A DNA stretch of 64,000 nucleotides from Arenibacter sp. F26102. GTDB lineage: Bacteria > Bacteroidota > Bacteroidia > Flavobacteriales > Flavobacteriaceae. Location of the stretch: assembly GCF_023015865.1 (NCBI RefSeq), contig NZ_JALKBC010000005.1, positions 186,001 through 250,000 on the forward strand, read 5' to 3'. Shown one piece after another: positions 26,110 to 34,967 of the stretch. Positions within the stretch are counted from its first letter, which is position 1. Each line of letters starts with the position of its first letter. A program made the translations under genes and the position numbers. The notes beneath the pieces were generated by a model. It saw only the letters and a program-made list of their open reading frames with translations. It was not told the origin of the DNA and did no database searches.

Positions 26110-27803
26110 TGAAAAACATTTCTTTCTTTCTTTTTATTCTCCTTGTTACTGGCAAGGGTGTGGCACAGGATTTTACGGTTATAAACTATAAGGTGGACAT
26201 TACCATTCATCAGGAAGGTTATTTTGATGTGGTAGAAAACTATGATCTTAATTTTGAAATCCCAAAACACGGCATTTACCGAAACATTCAGACAAAATAT
26301 GATCTTGTGGATTCCGACGGTACGGAATCAACCCGGAAAATTAGAATAAGTAAAATAAAGGTTCCTAACTATAAATATGACGCTCCGTTCGACTTTGTAC
26401 AAAAGTTACAGGACAATTTGCAAATAAAAATTGGGGACAAGGACATTACCCTGGTTGGTCCCCAGCATTATGAAATAAAATACAGGGTTCACAATGCTTT
26501 GCTCTTCGAGGATTCCCATATTCGTTTCTATTGGAACATAAAACCGGAGGATTGGCAGGCCGATTTTCACCAAGTCAGTTTTAAAGTACATGTTCCGGAT
26601 AATGTATATCCAGACAAACAAAATAGCTTTGTTTATTCGGGGGACAGCGGTACCAGTACAAGGAGTACCGATTTACAGTTATATTACACGGCCAACGAAT
26701 TTTCTGGCACCAGTAAGTCAGGCTTTGTTTCATATCCGGGACAGAGCGTTACGGTTTTGATGAACCTTCCCCTTGGTTCGGTTATTGAAGAGAAACCATT
26801 TTGGCCTTTTTGGGACCAGTTCGGTTGGGTGTTCTTGATCGGGATAATGTTTTTTGCATTTTTTAGGGTCTGGTGGAATTTTGGAAGGGACGAGCGTATC
26901 ATTGCCACCACCAGTTATTACCCACCGGACAATATTGATCCGGCCATGGTAGGTTTTTTGATCAATGACAAGGATGATAATTCGGACTTAATCTCATTGA
27001 TACCCTTTTGGGGCTCAAAAGGGCTTATAAGACTAGAAGAAATTCCCAAAAAAGGTCTTTTTGGCTCCAAGGACACCAAAATTATCCGTTTACAATCCTT
27101 ACCATTGGATTCCCCAACCTATGAAATGGAAATATTCAAGGGGTTGTTTGGCGACAATAACAATGTTGTAGGGACAGAGGTATTGGTAAGTAGTCTAAAG
27201 GATACTTTTTCCAGCAAGATGATCAAAGCTCGGAGCGAATTAAAGAAATTGGCGCAGCCCTATTACGAAGCGGAATCCAAAAAAATCCAAGGCATTATGT
27301 ATTTTGCATTGGTTGCCCTTGCTTTAGGTCTAACAATGGTTGGTCTTTTCTACTGGGGTCCGTTGGCCGCTGTGGCAATTGTGGTCTCCTGTATTCTTCT
27401 GATTTTTGTAAATCGTTTCATGGTAAAAAAGAATGCCAAGGGCAATGAATTGCTATCGGAATTAAAAGGATTTAAAAGATTTATTAAGGTAGCAGAGGAA
27501 AACAGACTGAAGATGCTAATCAAGGACGACCCGCATTATTTTGAAAATACCTTGGGTTATGCCCTGGCTTTTGGTTTGTTTGATCAATGGGCCAAAAAAT
27601 TTAGGGACCTTAACATACCCCCACCAGACTGGTATTCATCTTCTACGAGTAGCACTTTGACTATGAGTCAGTTTTCCAAATCCTTTTCCAGTTCCATGGC
27701 CAGCACCAAGTCCTACATGGTAAGTTCACCGTCCAATAGTGGAAGTTCAGGGGGCGGTTCATCCGGTGGTGGCTTTGGAGGCGGTGGCGGAGGAAGTTGG
27801 TGA
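26109..27803 (+). CDS. DUF2207 membrane protein with Gly-rich tail
   Basis: The 564-residue protein has a signal peptide (cleavage near GVAQ) and a large beta-rich extracytoplasmic DUF2207 domain (about 20-225, with HGIYRNI and the FYWNI segment). A membrane helix follows (about 238-255), then a cytoplasmic region with two more helices (about 397-440). It ends in Ser/Gly repeats finishing GGGGGGSW, a tail also seen in TPM-domain proteins. It is translationally coupled to LemA. Function is unknown; an envelope quality or stress role is only a guess. Confidence 0.88.
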   Translation: MKNISFFLFILLVTGKGVAQDFTVINYKVDITIHQEGYFDVVENYDLNFEIPKHGIYRNIQTKYDLVDSDGTESTRKIRISKIKVPNYKYDAPFDFVQKLQDNLQIKIGDKDITLVGPQHYEIKYRVHNALLFEDSHIRFYWNIKPEDWQADFHQVSFKVHVPDNVYPDKQNSFVYSGDSGTSTRSTDLQLYYTANEFSGTSKSGFVSYPGQSVTVLMNLPLGSVIEEKPFWPFWDQFGWVFLIGIMFFAFFRVWWNFGRDERIIATTSYYPPDNIDPAMVGFLINDKDDNSDLISLIPFWGSKGLIRLEEIPKKGLFGSKDTKIIRLQSLPLDSPTYEMEIFKGLFGDNNNVVGTEVLVSSLKDTFSSKMIKARSELKKLAQPYYEAESKKIQGIMYFALVALALGLTMVGLFYWGPLAAVAIVVSCILLIFVNRFMVKKNAKGNELLSELKGFKRFIKVAEENRLKMLIKDDPHYFENTLGYALAFGLFDQWAKKFRDLNIPPPDWYSSSTSSTLTMSQFSKSFSSSMASTKSYMVSSPSNSGSSGGGSSGGGFGGGGGGSW

Positions 27804-27986
27804 CCAGAAGGTTCGTCGCAAAATTAAATTATAGAATTCTATTAGGACCATTATTACTTTATGGCGGTCCTTGTGTAAACTGGAGGTAAATGTCTTGTTA
27901 GCCTACTGGTAGGCCTGGGGAATAATGACAATTTTTCTTCGAAAAATGGTTCAACAAGGAAGAGCTTAATTAATAAAAGTTATACT

Positions 27987-27994
27987 TACTTTTG
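27987..27994 (+). promoter_or_regulatory. -7 element of EamA transporter gene
   Basis: TACTTTTG matches TAnnTTTG, 24 nt before the ATG at 28019. It lies inside any longer reading of the gene, which supports the 28019 start. Confidence 0.6.
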
Positions 27995-28018
27995 TGCTTC
28001 ATTGGAAAAGCTTTTTTT

Positions 28019-28957
28019 ATGTCCAAATCTCGGAATACTTTACTTATAGTACTTTCCTTTTTTGCCATATATGTAATTTGGGGTTCCACCTATCTTCTAA
28101 ATAAGATCTCGGTGCAAGAATTGCCACCTTTTATGTTGGCTTCCATACGTTTCTCGGTCGCTGGTATTTTAATATTTGTGCTTTGTAAAATAATGGGAAT
28201 TCCATTGACCATCACGAAAAAGCAATTATTGAATTCCAGTATTGCAGGATTTTTGTTCCTGGCCTTTGGAAATGGTTTTGTGGTATGGGCGTTAAAATAC
28301 GTGGACAGTGGTTTTGCAGCTTTGGAAATAGCTTCACAACCTCTAGTTATTTTATTGTTAATGCGGATACTTGAGGGGAAAAAGATTCAAACTATGTCTT
28401 TTGTAGGGGTTATAATCGGTATATTGGGTATCTATCTATTGGTAAGTCAAAATCAGGTAATAAGTAAGGAGAACTCCGTTTTGGGAATGGTCATGATATT
28501 TTTCTGTATGATAAGTTGGGCTTATGCAAGTTTGTTTGTGGCCAAAGCTGATCTTCCAAAGAACTATTTTGTTAATACGGGCTTTCAAATGTTCGCGGCT
28601 GGAATTATTTTAATGGTGGGGAGTTTGCTAATTGGGGAAACCTGGACTTTGCCAACCACATGGAGCAGCCCGGTATTATATTCCATGTTATTGTTAATTG
28701 TATTTGGAAGCATTGTTGCCTTTACAGCCTTTAATTATTTACTAAAAGTGGTTTCGCCCGAAAAGGTGGCTACATCCACTTATGTAAATCCCATTATAGC
28801 CCTTTTATTAGGTTGGTATTTTTTGGGCGAAGAGATAACCACTCAATCCGTTATTGCCGCTGTTGTCCTTCTAACAGGTGTCTATTTTATTAATACCAGA
28901 AAGAAATTGGTTTTGTTTTCCAGGTTTTCAAGTCGGTATTCGCCTAAGGAGGATTAA
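28019..28957 (+). CDS. EamA/DMT-superfamily transporter
   Basis: The 312-residue protein has ten hydrophobic segments in two EamA repeats. The first repeat opens with FFAIYVIWGSTYLLNK, the typical RhaT/YdcZ-like start, and the second with SWAYASLFVAKADL. Members export amino acids, nucleosides or other metabolites; the substrate is not predictable. The start MSKSRN is preferred because the -7 element lies just upstream. It stands alone, and a hairpin 70 nt downstream may end its transcript. Confidence 0.9.
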   Translation: MSKSRNTLLIVLSFFAIYVIWGSTYLLNKISVQELPPFMLASIRFSVAGILIFVLCKIMGIPLTITKKQLLNSSIAGFLFLAFGNGFVVWALKYVDSGFAALEIASQPLVILLLMRILEGKKIQTMSFVGVIIGILGIYLLVSQNQVISKENSVLGMVMIFFCMISWAYASLFVAKADLPKNYFVNTGFQMFAAGIILMVGSLLIGETWTLPTTWSSPVLYSMLLLIVFGSIVAFTAFNYLLKVVSPEKVATSTYVNPIIALLLGWYFLGEEITTQSVIAAVVLLTGVYFINTRKKLVLFSRFSSRYSPKED

Positions 28958-29028
28958 AAACAATTGATTTTTCATTTCTGCACCTGGCAGTAGGGGAGCG
29001 TATATATTAACTGTAATGATCGGGTATT

Positions 29029-29062
29029 AAAAAAGCAGTTGATTTCTAAACCCACTGCTTTT
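29029..29062 (-). terminator. Terminator of the minus-strand small-ORF unit
   Basis: On the minus strand, AAAAGCAGT (29062-29054) pairs with ACTGCTTTT (29039-29031) and is followed by six T residues in a row. On the plus strand the T tract is shorter but could also end the EamA transcript. It lies 37 nt after the stop of the small ORF at 29099, which supports real minus-strand transcription here. Confidence 0.75.
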
Positions 29063-29098
29063 AAAATTTGAAACCTATTCTACTTAATTGGTGTAAAA

Positions 29099-29230
29099 TT
29101 AGTTACAATATATTCTGCGCTCCGCCCAACGATTTTTCTTGATATCTCGAAAATTTACCATCAAAATACTTTCTCCTGTCAACTGAAAATTAGTTGATTC
29201 TGACTCTGATTTATGAATAAAAGATTTCAT
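29099..29230 (-). CDS. Small ORF (43 aa), third in the tandem peptide locus
   Basis: An ATG at 29230 opens 43 codons ending TAA at 29099. It begins 25 nt after the stop of the second 28-codon ORF. The product is polar and basic at its end (DIKKNRWAERRIY). The terminal Trp-basic-Tyr pattern loosely recalls the WNxKRRY end of the two paralogous peptides, but alignment is too weak to claim homology. It sits directly before the minus-strand terminator. Coding status is uncertain; no family is recognised. Confidence 0.35.
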   Translation of the reverse strand: MKSFIHKSESESTNFQLTGESILMVNFRDIKKNRWAERRIYCN

Positions 29231-29255
29231 TATTTCTGTATTAAAGGTTTTTAAC

Positions 29256-29342
29256 TTATCTGTAACGCCTCTTGGTGTTCCAGATTTTGCTTTTTGAATT
29301 TTCTATTGTTTGTTTTACGTAATGATTGTTTACTGTTTCCAT
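29256..29342 (-). CDS. 28-residue basic peptide, copy 2 of tandem pair
   Basis: The ORF runs from ATG at 29342 to TAA at 29256, 28 codons. It shares 19 of 28 residues with the ORF at 29395-29481: M1-E2-T3, N5, H7, V9-K10-Q11-T12, E14, S16, S18, I20-W21-N22 and K24-R25-R26-Y27. Most nucleotide differences between the copies fall at third codon positions (about 14, against 4 first and 6 second). Replacements are mainly conservative (V/I, I/L, K/R, T/S). That pattern points to selection on the peptide. Both have the same length and stop. Hydrophobic content is too low for a membrane toxin. No known family is recognised. Confidence 0.5.
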   Translation of the reverse strand: METVNNHYVKQTIENSKSKIWNTKRRYR

Positions 29343-29388
29343 GATGTTGTTTTTTTAAATTGATGTTAATGTTGTAGCTATTGATTGA

Positions 29389-29405
29389 GGTACGTTAATT
29401 GTACC
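29389..29405. repeat. Inverted repeat with GGTAC core, between the peptide ORFs
   Basis: GGTAC (29389-29393) and GTACC (29401-29405) flank GTTAATT. It covers the stop codon of the first peptide ORF. The same core occurs in the longer inverted repeat at 29537-29563. Confidence 0.5.
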
Positions 29406-29481
29406 GTCTTTTACTGTTCCAAATTCTACTTATGGAAGATTCCAATGTTTGTTTTACAAGGTGTTTGTTAATAGTTTCCAT
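29395..29481 (-). CDS. 28-residue basic peptide, copy 1 of tandem pair
   Basis: The ORF runs from ATG at 29481 to TAA at 29395, 28 codons. It is the upstream paralogue of the ORF at 29256-29342, separated by 52 nt, with the same length, start context (ATGGAAAC) and stop. The peptide is polar in the first half and ends with a Trp-Asn-Ser-Lys-Arg-Arg-Tyr segment that carries a cluster of positive charge, so nucleic-acid or phosphate-surface binding is conceivable but unproven. An inverted repeat lies 56 nt upstream. The ORF is too short for ordinary gene callers and may be missed in genome annotations. Confidence 0.5.
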   Translation of the reverse strand: METINKHLVKQTLESSISRIWNSKRRYN

Positions 29482-29536
29482 GATTTTATTTTTAAAATGA
29501 TTTACTACTTATAGACGACGGATAAGTAAAATTGTT

Positions 29537-29563
29537 ACGGTACTATGTATAAAATAGTACCGT
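29537..29563. repeat. Perfect 9-bp inverted repeat upstream of peptide ORFs
   Basis: ACGGTACTA (29537-29545) and TAGTACCGT (29555-29563) flank a 9-nt A/T-rich spacer. It lies where an operator for the minus-strand peptide unit would be. It could also be a weak terminator, because TTTT follows on the plus strand. Confidence 0.6.
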
Positions 29564-30154
29564 TTTAAGCAATATTTAACATTTGATCTAAGGATTATAG
29601 GGGTGGTAAGTGATTAAATACCTGATAATCAGTACTTAAAAATTTATTGTAAGTAAGTGTATATTTTGAAAAATGAGTTTAACTAGTCCAGTGAAGCTTT
29701 AAAAGGCGTATTAATGCAACCGACTCAACAAAAAATAAAGTAAATTTAATTTGGTTGGAGAAGGTGGGCAGTTCGGTATAAAAATCTAGACAGTACCGCC
29801 CTGCTCTTAATTTATTTGGCTATGAATACCAGTGAAGAAATATTGGTTATATGGAAAAGCCAAATGAGAGGCATTTTTAGGAATTATAAGAATTTTATGG
29901 GAATATCATTAGCTATTTAATATCTTAGAGGTACCGGGAAAATCAGTTTTTTGGTCCATTTCCTTCTTACTTAAATACAGGTCCAGTCATGGTCTTATAA
30001 ACACCATAAGGTTGGATTATAAGTATTGATTAAAAGCTTAAGCAGCAAGTTGGATGTAAGGATGGGAGAAATATGACAAGCACTTAATTGACAAGTGGTT
30101 ATCTCAAATTAAATTGAATTATTAACGGATTATAATAACCATAAATATATAAGT
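29564..30154. other. Non-coding gap between peptide locus and OsmC gene
   Basis: No ORF is supported. An imperfect stem with CGGTA/TACCG arms lies near 29780-29806, again with the GGTA core. The promoter for the minus-strand peptide ORFs should be at the left end, but no TAnnTTTG match was found there. Confidence 0.45.
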
Positions 30155-30574
30155 ATGAAATTTAGTAGAAATGCAAGTGCAAACTGGAAAGGGAGTGGCA
30201 AGGATGGTAAAGGTACCGTAAGTACAGGAAGTACCATCCTCAAGGATACGCAATATTCCTTTACATCGAGATTTGAAGATGGCAAGGGTACCAACCCGGA
30301 AGAATTGGTCGGAGCCGCCCACGCTGGTTGCTTTACAATGCAACTAAGTTTTTTATTGGGAGAGGCCGGTTTTACACCTACCAACTTGGATACCATTGCC
30401 AAGGTAAACTTTGAGGATGGCAGTATAACACAAATAACCTTAAGTCTTACCGGTCAGGTGCCGGGAATTAAGGAGGAGCAGTTTAAGGAAATTGCCAAAA
30501 AAGCCAAGGAAATTTGCCCTATTTCCAAATTATTAAAGACAGACATTGTGTTGGAGGTAAGCTTAAAGGCATAG
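30155..30574 (+). CDS. OsmC-family peroxiredoxin
   Basis: The 139-residue protein matches the OsmC subfamily of the OsmC/Ohr hydroperoxide reductases. The first catalytic cysteine is in AAHAGCFTM and the second in EICPISKLL, with the NPEELVGAAHA segment before the first. The family reduces organic hydroperoxides in the cytoplasm with lipoyl or thiol donors and is often induced by osmotic or oxidative stress. It is monocistronic, bounded by the long non-coding gap and by a terminator at 30612. Confidence 0.93.
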   Translation: MKFSRNASANWKGSGKDGKGTVSTGSTILKDTQYSFTSRFEDGKGTNPEELVGAAHAGCFTMQLSFLLGEAGFTPTNLDTIAKVNFEDGSITQITLSLTGQVPGIKEEQFKEIAKKAKEICPISKLLKTDIVLEVSLKA

Positions 30575-30611
30575 GAACCAAAGCTGTTTACAATCATATG
30601 AGTATCAATAA

Positions 30612-30638
30612 GAAAAGCCACTTTTAAAGTGGCTTTTC
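30612..30638. terminator. Bidirectional terminator between OsmC and TonB receptor
   Basis: A near-perfect 12- to 13-bp stem (GAAAAGCCACTT with AAGTGGCTTTTC) lies between the two convergent genes and has a T-rich right arm. Confidence 0.88.
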
Positions 30639-30669
30639 CTTTACATATTAATACTTATTCCAGTAAGGA

Positions 30670-33624
30670 CTATTTGAGTGTAAAATTCACCCTTGCAAAA
30701 AGAAACCTACCTCCGATTCCAAATTGTTGGGCCCTACGGGACCAATCGAAACGGCCGTCGCTACGATTTTCAAATTCATCCTTGGCCCTGTCCGGATAAA
30801 TATCGAACAAATTATTTGCTCCAAGGGTAAAAGTTAGGGCATCCGTTGCTTTATAACCTACCGAAAGATCGGTTACGAGTTTAGTACCAAAAACCTGCTG
30901 ATTGGCTAAAGTGGTGGTAGCCTCTGTAACCTCTCCAAAATATACATTTCTTAGAAATATGATAAATTTTTCGGAGGTAAGGCTATTGGAAAGGTTGACT
31001 TTGGTCCTTGGAACCGCCTCCTCTAAGTATACCCTGCTATCTTCAGGAAAGTAGGTGCCCACCTTACCAGCGTTTCTAAGAACGTCCGAGGCATTTATAT
31101 CTCCGACCTTTTTTGTTTTGGAGAATGTACCAGCAAGGTCTGACTTGAGTCTCCAATTGGCGCCTAAGTCTGTTTTATGGGTTACCACTATATCCAATCC
31201 CTTAGACTCTGTATCTATGGCGTTGGCGAAGAATGAGGCTGCCGTGGCATTGGCTTGGCGTAGTATATTCAGTAGTTCCAACTGTGTCCCGGAATATACC
31301 GCCGGTATATCGTCCTCTCCGGTTCCTTCATCTGGGGTAGGGCTAAACTGCCCCGTATAGACAACTCGGTCATTTATTTTAACGAAATAACCATCCACGG
31401 TTATAGTTAAATTGGCATCCGGTATTTTAGCGGTAAGCCCCAAACTAACACTCTGGGAAGTTTCCTCCTTCAACTGTGGAATGCCCAATAGGCTGGCCGC
31501 CCTACTATTATTGGCAAAAGTCCCCACCTCCTGTGGATTGCCCTGGTTGTCAAATATGGTAGAGGTGGAATTAAAATTAATTTGGTGTAGAGAAGGCGCC
31601 CTAAAGCCTGTATTCAAAGCTCCACGAATATTCAGGTTATCCGTAGCCTTGAATCTTCCTGCCAATTTAAAATTGATCGTGCCTCCAAAATCGCTGTAAT
31701 TTTCATAGCGGGTGGCGAAACTAGCCAAAAACGCTTCTGAGAAATCAGCTTCTACATCAAAATATCCGGCTACACTACTTCTTCCCCTAGAAAGTTCATT
31801 ACCTGGTGCAAAACCAGGAAACACTTGCGAACCCCCAGGCCTAGCACTTCCAAAAAAATCCCTTGAGGGTGACTGGCTAGCCACCGTAATTAATTGTCCC
31901 GCACTGGTATACTGACCATAGGAAGCTTGCTCTCCGGCGACAATATCATAGTTCTCCACTCTATATTCTGCACCAAAGGCAATATTTAAACCTGACATGA
32001 CATCGTCAAAAAATTGAGTAATGTCCAAATTGGAGGTGTTCTGTAAAAACGAAAATCCACCTGCATCGAAAAAGGTGGGGGAGGCGTTTTGCATGGAGGC
32101 ATTATGCGTATTTCCAATGGTATATAAAAAAGAGTTCTTTCCATAAGTATTGCTCAGGTCAACACTCCAATCTCCTACCAAACCCTTGATTCCTAGTGAA
32201 ATTGACTGGTCTTTTATACTGGAGTTGATTTCGGGTAGAAAACCATTAAAATAGGCAGGGGTATAGGTCCGACTTTGGTTTGGTAACCTATAAAACCCCG
32301 CGGAATTACCAGTTCTAGAACTGATTCCCGCAAAAGAATACATGGTAGTGCCAATGTCATCCAAGGGTAAGGAGAAATTGGCAAATAATCGGCCCCCACG
32401 CAAGGCAGATTGGCCTACCCGCATATTGTAATCACTTCGTTTTTGCCCTCTGGCAGCCAATTCCTCGGTCGTTGTATTATTAGATAATGGGTTGTAAAAA
32501 ACGACTGTGTCATCACTATAAACCTTAGTTGGACTATGTAATTCCTCAGGCGTAAAACCACTTATCAAATCTTTATCATCCTGCGTTAAAAATGGAAGAT
32601 TCTGGGCTAAGGAAACCACATCGGAATCCCCGAGATTGGCCAAATCCAGACCTTGGCTCACTGCCAATCTTTCTATAGAATTATAGGCATTAAATATAGA
32701 ACCTTCCCATTCTTTCATTCGGCTATACTCTTCACGAACGTCAAAATCCCCTGAAAAATTGATAAATCCACCATTGTCACCTAAAGGAATACCATAACTG
32801 GCAGAAATATTGGTGGTTTCTCCGTCCACACCACCAGTTTGGTCATTGGCGTTTTTGGTAAAATTAGCACCGGTAGTAACTGTGGCGGTAAGTTCGTTTA
32901 CACTTTTGTTCAGTATAATATTGATAACCCCTGCTATGGCATCGGAACCATATTGTGCTGCGGCACCATCTCTTAAGACCTCAATACGTTGTATGGCCGC
33001 TGCAGGAATGGCGTTTAAATCGGTTCCCACACTTCCTCTACCAAAAGTCCCGTTTACGTTGATCAAAGAAGAGGTATGTCTTCTTTTTCCATTAATTAAT
33101 ACCAATACCTGATCTGGTCCCAAGCCTCTTAAGGAAGCTGGGTCAATATGATCGGTACCGTCGGATATAGTCTGGGTGTTTGACGTAAAGGAAGGCGCCA
33201 CATAATTTAATATCTGGTTTAAATTTACCTGCGGGGCCACATTGTTAAGTTCCTTCATATCTATTACATCTACAGGAACAGTGCTCTCTGTAGCTGTTCT
33301 ATTGGGATTCCTCGAACCAACTATAATTACTTCTGACAATGCCACGCCAGAGGTGAGTCGAATGTCCATGTTGGTACTGTTGACCGTTACTTGCAAGGTC
33401 TCGAATCCAATATAGGAGACCACTAAAATGTCGCCCATGCTGGCCTCAATGGTGAAATTGCCATCGAAATCTGTGGTGGCTCCTGTAGTGGTTCCTTTAA
33501 TTACGATTGATGCACCGGGCAACGGAGTGCCCTCTTCATCCAAAACTGATCCCGTTACTTGAGCGTTGGTAAAACCAACCATCCCAAAAATGAAAATCAA
33601 AACAATAAAGTAATACTTTTTCAT
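30670..33624 (-). CDS. TonB-dependent receptor with carboxypeptidase-like N-terminal domain
   Basis: The 984-residue outer-membrane protein starts with a signal peptide (MKKYYFIV...FTNAQ). A carboxypeptidase D regulatory-like beta-sandwich follows (about 20-105, VTGSVLDEEGTPLPGAS). The plug domain (about 110-240) contains SLRGLGPDQVLVLINGKRR and IEVLRDGAAAQYGSDAIAGVINI. The large beta barrel ends in a terminal phenylalanine strand (ARVNFTLK). No SusD partner is adjacent, so it is not a classic polysaccharide utilisation pair; the ligand may be a siderophore, vitamin or other compound. The start at MKK (33624) is preferred over one 27 nt upstream because it gives a normal signal peptide. Confidence 0.95.
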   Translation of the reverse strand: MKKYYFIVLIFIFGMVGFTNAQVTGSVLDEEGTPLPGASIVIKGTTTGATTDFDGNFTIEASMGDILVVSYIGFETLQVTVNSTNMDIRLTSGVALSEVIIVGSRNPNRTATESTVPVDVIDMKELNNVAPQVNLNQILNYVAPSFTSNTQTISDGTDHIDPASLRGLGPDQVLVLINGKRRHTSSLINVNGTFGRGSVGTDLNAIPAAAIQRIEVLRDGAAAQYGSDAIAGVINIILNKSVNELTATVTTGANFTKNANDQTGGVDGETTNISASYGIPLGDNGGFINFSGDFDVREEYSRMKEWEGSIFNAYNSIERLAVSQGLDLANLGDSDVVSLAQNLPFLTQDDKDLISGFTPEELHSPTKVYSDDTVVFYNPLSNNTTTEELAARGQKRSDYNMRVGQSALRGGRLFANFSLPLDDIGTTMYSFAGISSRTGNSAGFYRLPNQSRTYTPAYFNGFLPEINSSIKDQSISLGIKGLVGDWSVDLSNTYGKNSFLYTIGNTHNASMQNASPTFFDAGGFSFLQNTSNLDITQFFDDVMSGLNIAFGAEYRVENYDIVAGEQASYGQYTSAGQLITVASQSPSRDFFGSARPGGSQVFPGFAPGNELSRGRSSVAGYFDVEADFSEAFLASFATRYENYSDFGGTINFKLAGRFKATDNLNIRGALNTGFRAPSLHQINFNSTSTIFDNQGNPQEVGTFANNSRAASLLGIPQLKEETSQSVSLGLTAKIPDANLTITVDGYFVKINDRVVYTGQFSPTPDEGTGEDDIPAVYSGTQLELLNILRQANATAASFFANAIDTESKGLDIVVTHKTDLGANWRLKSDLAGTFSKTKKVGDINASDVLRNAGKVGTYFPEDSRVYLEEAVPRTKVNLSNSLTSEKFIIFLRNVYFGEVTEATTTLANQQVFGTKLVTDLSVGYKATDALTFTLGANNLFDIYPDRAKDEFENRSDGRFDWSRRAQQFGIGGRFLFARVNFTLK

Positions 33625-34111
33625 ATATGAGTTTTTTGAGTTTATAAGCAATTAAGTTAAGGAATTTTAGTTCGAGTTGTAGGAAAATTTGTTAAAAAGT
33701 GAGCTAATTGCTTAATAAATAGAAAATTAGCAATGTGGTAATTGCTTTTTGTAAGTGTTGGATTATAGTCATCCAAGCCATTAACAGCTAGAACAATGGG
33801 GACTCGGCAAGCTAATTTTAATTGTTGATATAACATTAGGCAGAATTTCTTGTTCACAATCCCAAAATCCTGAGAATCATGCATATTTTTAAGCGCTTGG
33901 GATAAAAAATTGGGGGACTAAATTAAAATAATTAAAATACTAGCCTTATATTTGCTGAAGTTTAAAGAGTTGCGCATTGACCTGTAATTACCATTGCTGC
34001 TACTAAATCTTTGGGTAGATAAAAATAGATTCATTTTCTTTTTCAAACACTCGTTTAGTATTTCAACCGCTACTCAAACGAGATTTACAATTTATAACTT
34101 TAAAAAAAACA
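33625..34111. other. Divergent intergenic region (TonB receptor / cold-shock protein)
   Basis: No gene is supported in these 487 nt. TAACTTTA at 34095-34102, one base off the -7 consensus, lies 9 nt before the cold-shock gene. A palindromic AAGCGCTT occurs near 33891. Nothing else stands out. Confidence 0.5.
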
Positions 34112-34567
34112 ATGGCAAAATCGCAACAAACTTATAGTAAAAGTGAAAAGGAAAAGAAGCGCCTAAAAAAGCGTGAGGAAAAGCAAAAGAAAAAAGAGGC
34201 TCGTAAATTGGAGTCCAAGGAGAATGGGCCAGGTATCCAATTCGCCTATGTTGATCATGATGGGAATTTAACGGATACTCCACCAGATCCAACGAAAAAA
34301 ATAAAAGTTGATGCCTCTACCATAGAAATTGGTGTTCCAAAAAGGGATGATAGCGATGTAGAGGAATTCGACCCTGTTAGAAATGGAAAAGTATCCTTTT
34401 TTGATACTTCAAAAGGTTTTGGATTTATCATAGATACCGAAAATCAAGAGAAATATTTTACCCATGTTAGTGGGCTGATTGATGAAATTGCGGAAAATGA
34501 CAAGGTTTCCTTTGAACTTGAAAAAGGTCAGAAAGGTATGAATGCGGTCCGTGTAAAGAAAATCTAG
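34112..34567 (+). CDS. Cold-shock-domain protein with basic N-terminal extension
   Basis: The 151-residue protein has a Lys/Glu-rich N-terminal helix (about 1-40) and a linker. The cold-shock domain is at about 88-151, with RNP1-like SKGFGFI and RNP2-like KYFTHVS. CSD proteins bind single-stranded RNA or DNA and act as RNA chaperones. The charged extension distinguishes it from the 65-residue CspA proteins and probably adds nucleic-acid contacts. A complex hairpin at 34617-34672 ends the transcript. The domain keeps the aromatic residues needed for base stacking. Confidence 0.9.
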   Translation: MAKSQQTYSKSEKEKKRLKKREEKQKKKEARKLESKENGPGIQFAYVDHDGNLTDTPPDPTKKIKVDASTIEIGVPKRDDSDVEEFDPVRNGKVSFFDTSKGFGFIIDTENQEKYFTHVSGLIDEIAENDKVSFELEKGQKGMNAVRVKKI

Positions 34568-34616
34568 TTTCTAAGTCAATTCCTATAATAGGAATTGCGC
34601 ACATATATAATATTTT

Positions 34617-34672
34617 GGGTAGTGCAGATAAATTCAACTTTGTATGGATTTATGTACTACCCTTATTTTTTG
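34617..34672 (+). terminator. Terminator-like hairpin after cold-shock gene
   Basis: GGGTAGT (34617-34623) pairs with ACTACCC (34656-34662). Inside it, ATAAAT pairs with ATTTAT, and a T-rich tract follows. A separate perfect 9-bp hairpin (CAATTCCTA/TAGGAATTG, 34578-34598) precedes it. The remaining 295 nt to the next gene hold nothing recognisable. Confidence 0.6.
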
Positions 34673-34967
34673 CCCTAATTTGGGTAAATAGGCCCCGTTT
34701 ATATGTTACCCGAGCCCATACTTCCAATTTTGTACATAATGGTGCTATCGTTGAAAGATATGAATCCCATAAAATTCTATAGTAGTCAAAACAAAAACTC
34801 CTTTTTAAAAGTCTAAGTAAGTCCCTGGATATAGGTTGATACTGCATTTAGACCTTATTTTTCCAAATAAAAAATAATCGAAAACCATTTACTGTTTTAT
34901 ATAACCAAAAAAAGCAATAACTTTTCAGATTCGTTAAAAGGGATAACTAATCAAATTTTAAAGTACA

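Noticed and set aside
29099-29290. Frameshifted fusion of the second 28-codon ORF with the 43-codon ORF into one protein of about 80 residues
   Set aside because: The alternative frame is open, but differences between the two peptide copies fall mainly at third positions of the 28-codon frame, which supports the short frames.
33657-33884. 75-codon minus-strand ORF upstream of the TonB receptor
   Set aside because: It lies in the A/T-rich leader and has no signal peptide, domain pattern or promoter.
34650-34847. 65-codon minus-strand ORF between the cold-shock and serine hydrolase genes
   Set aside because: It overlaps the terminator-like hairpin and has unusual composition.
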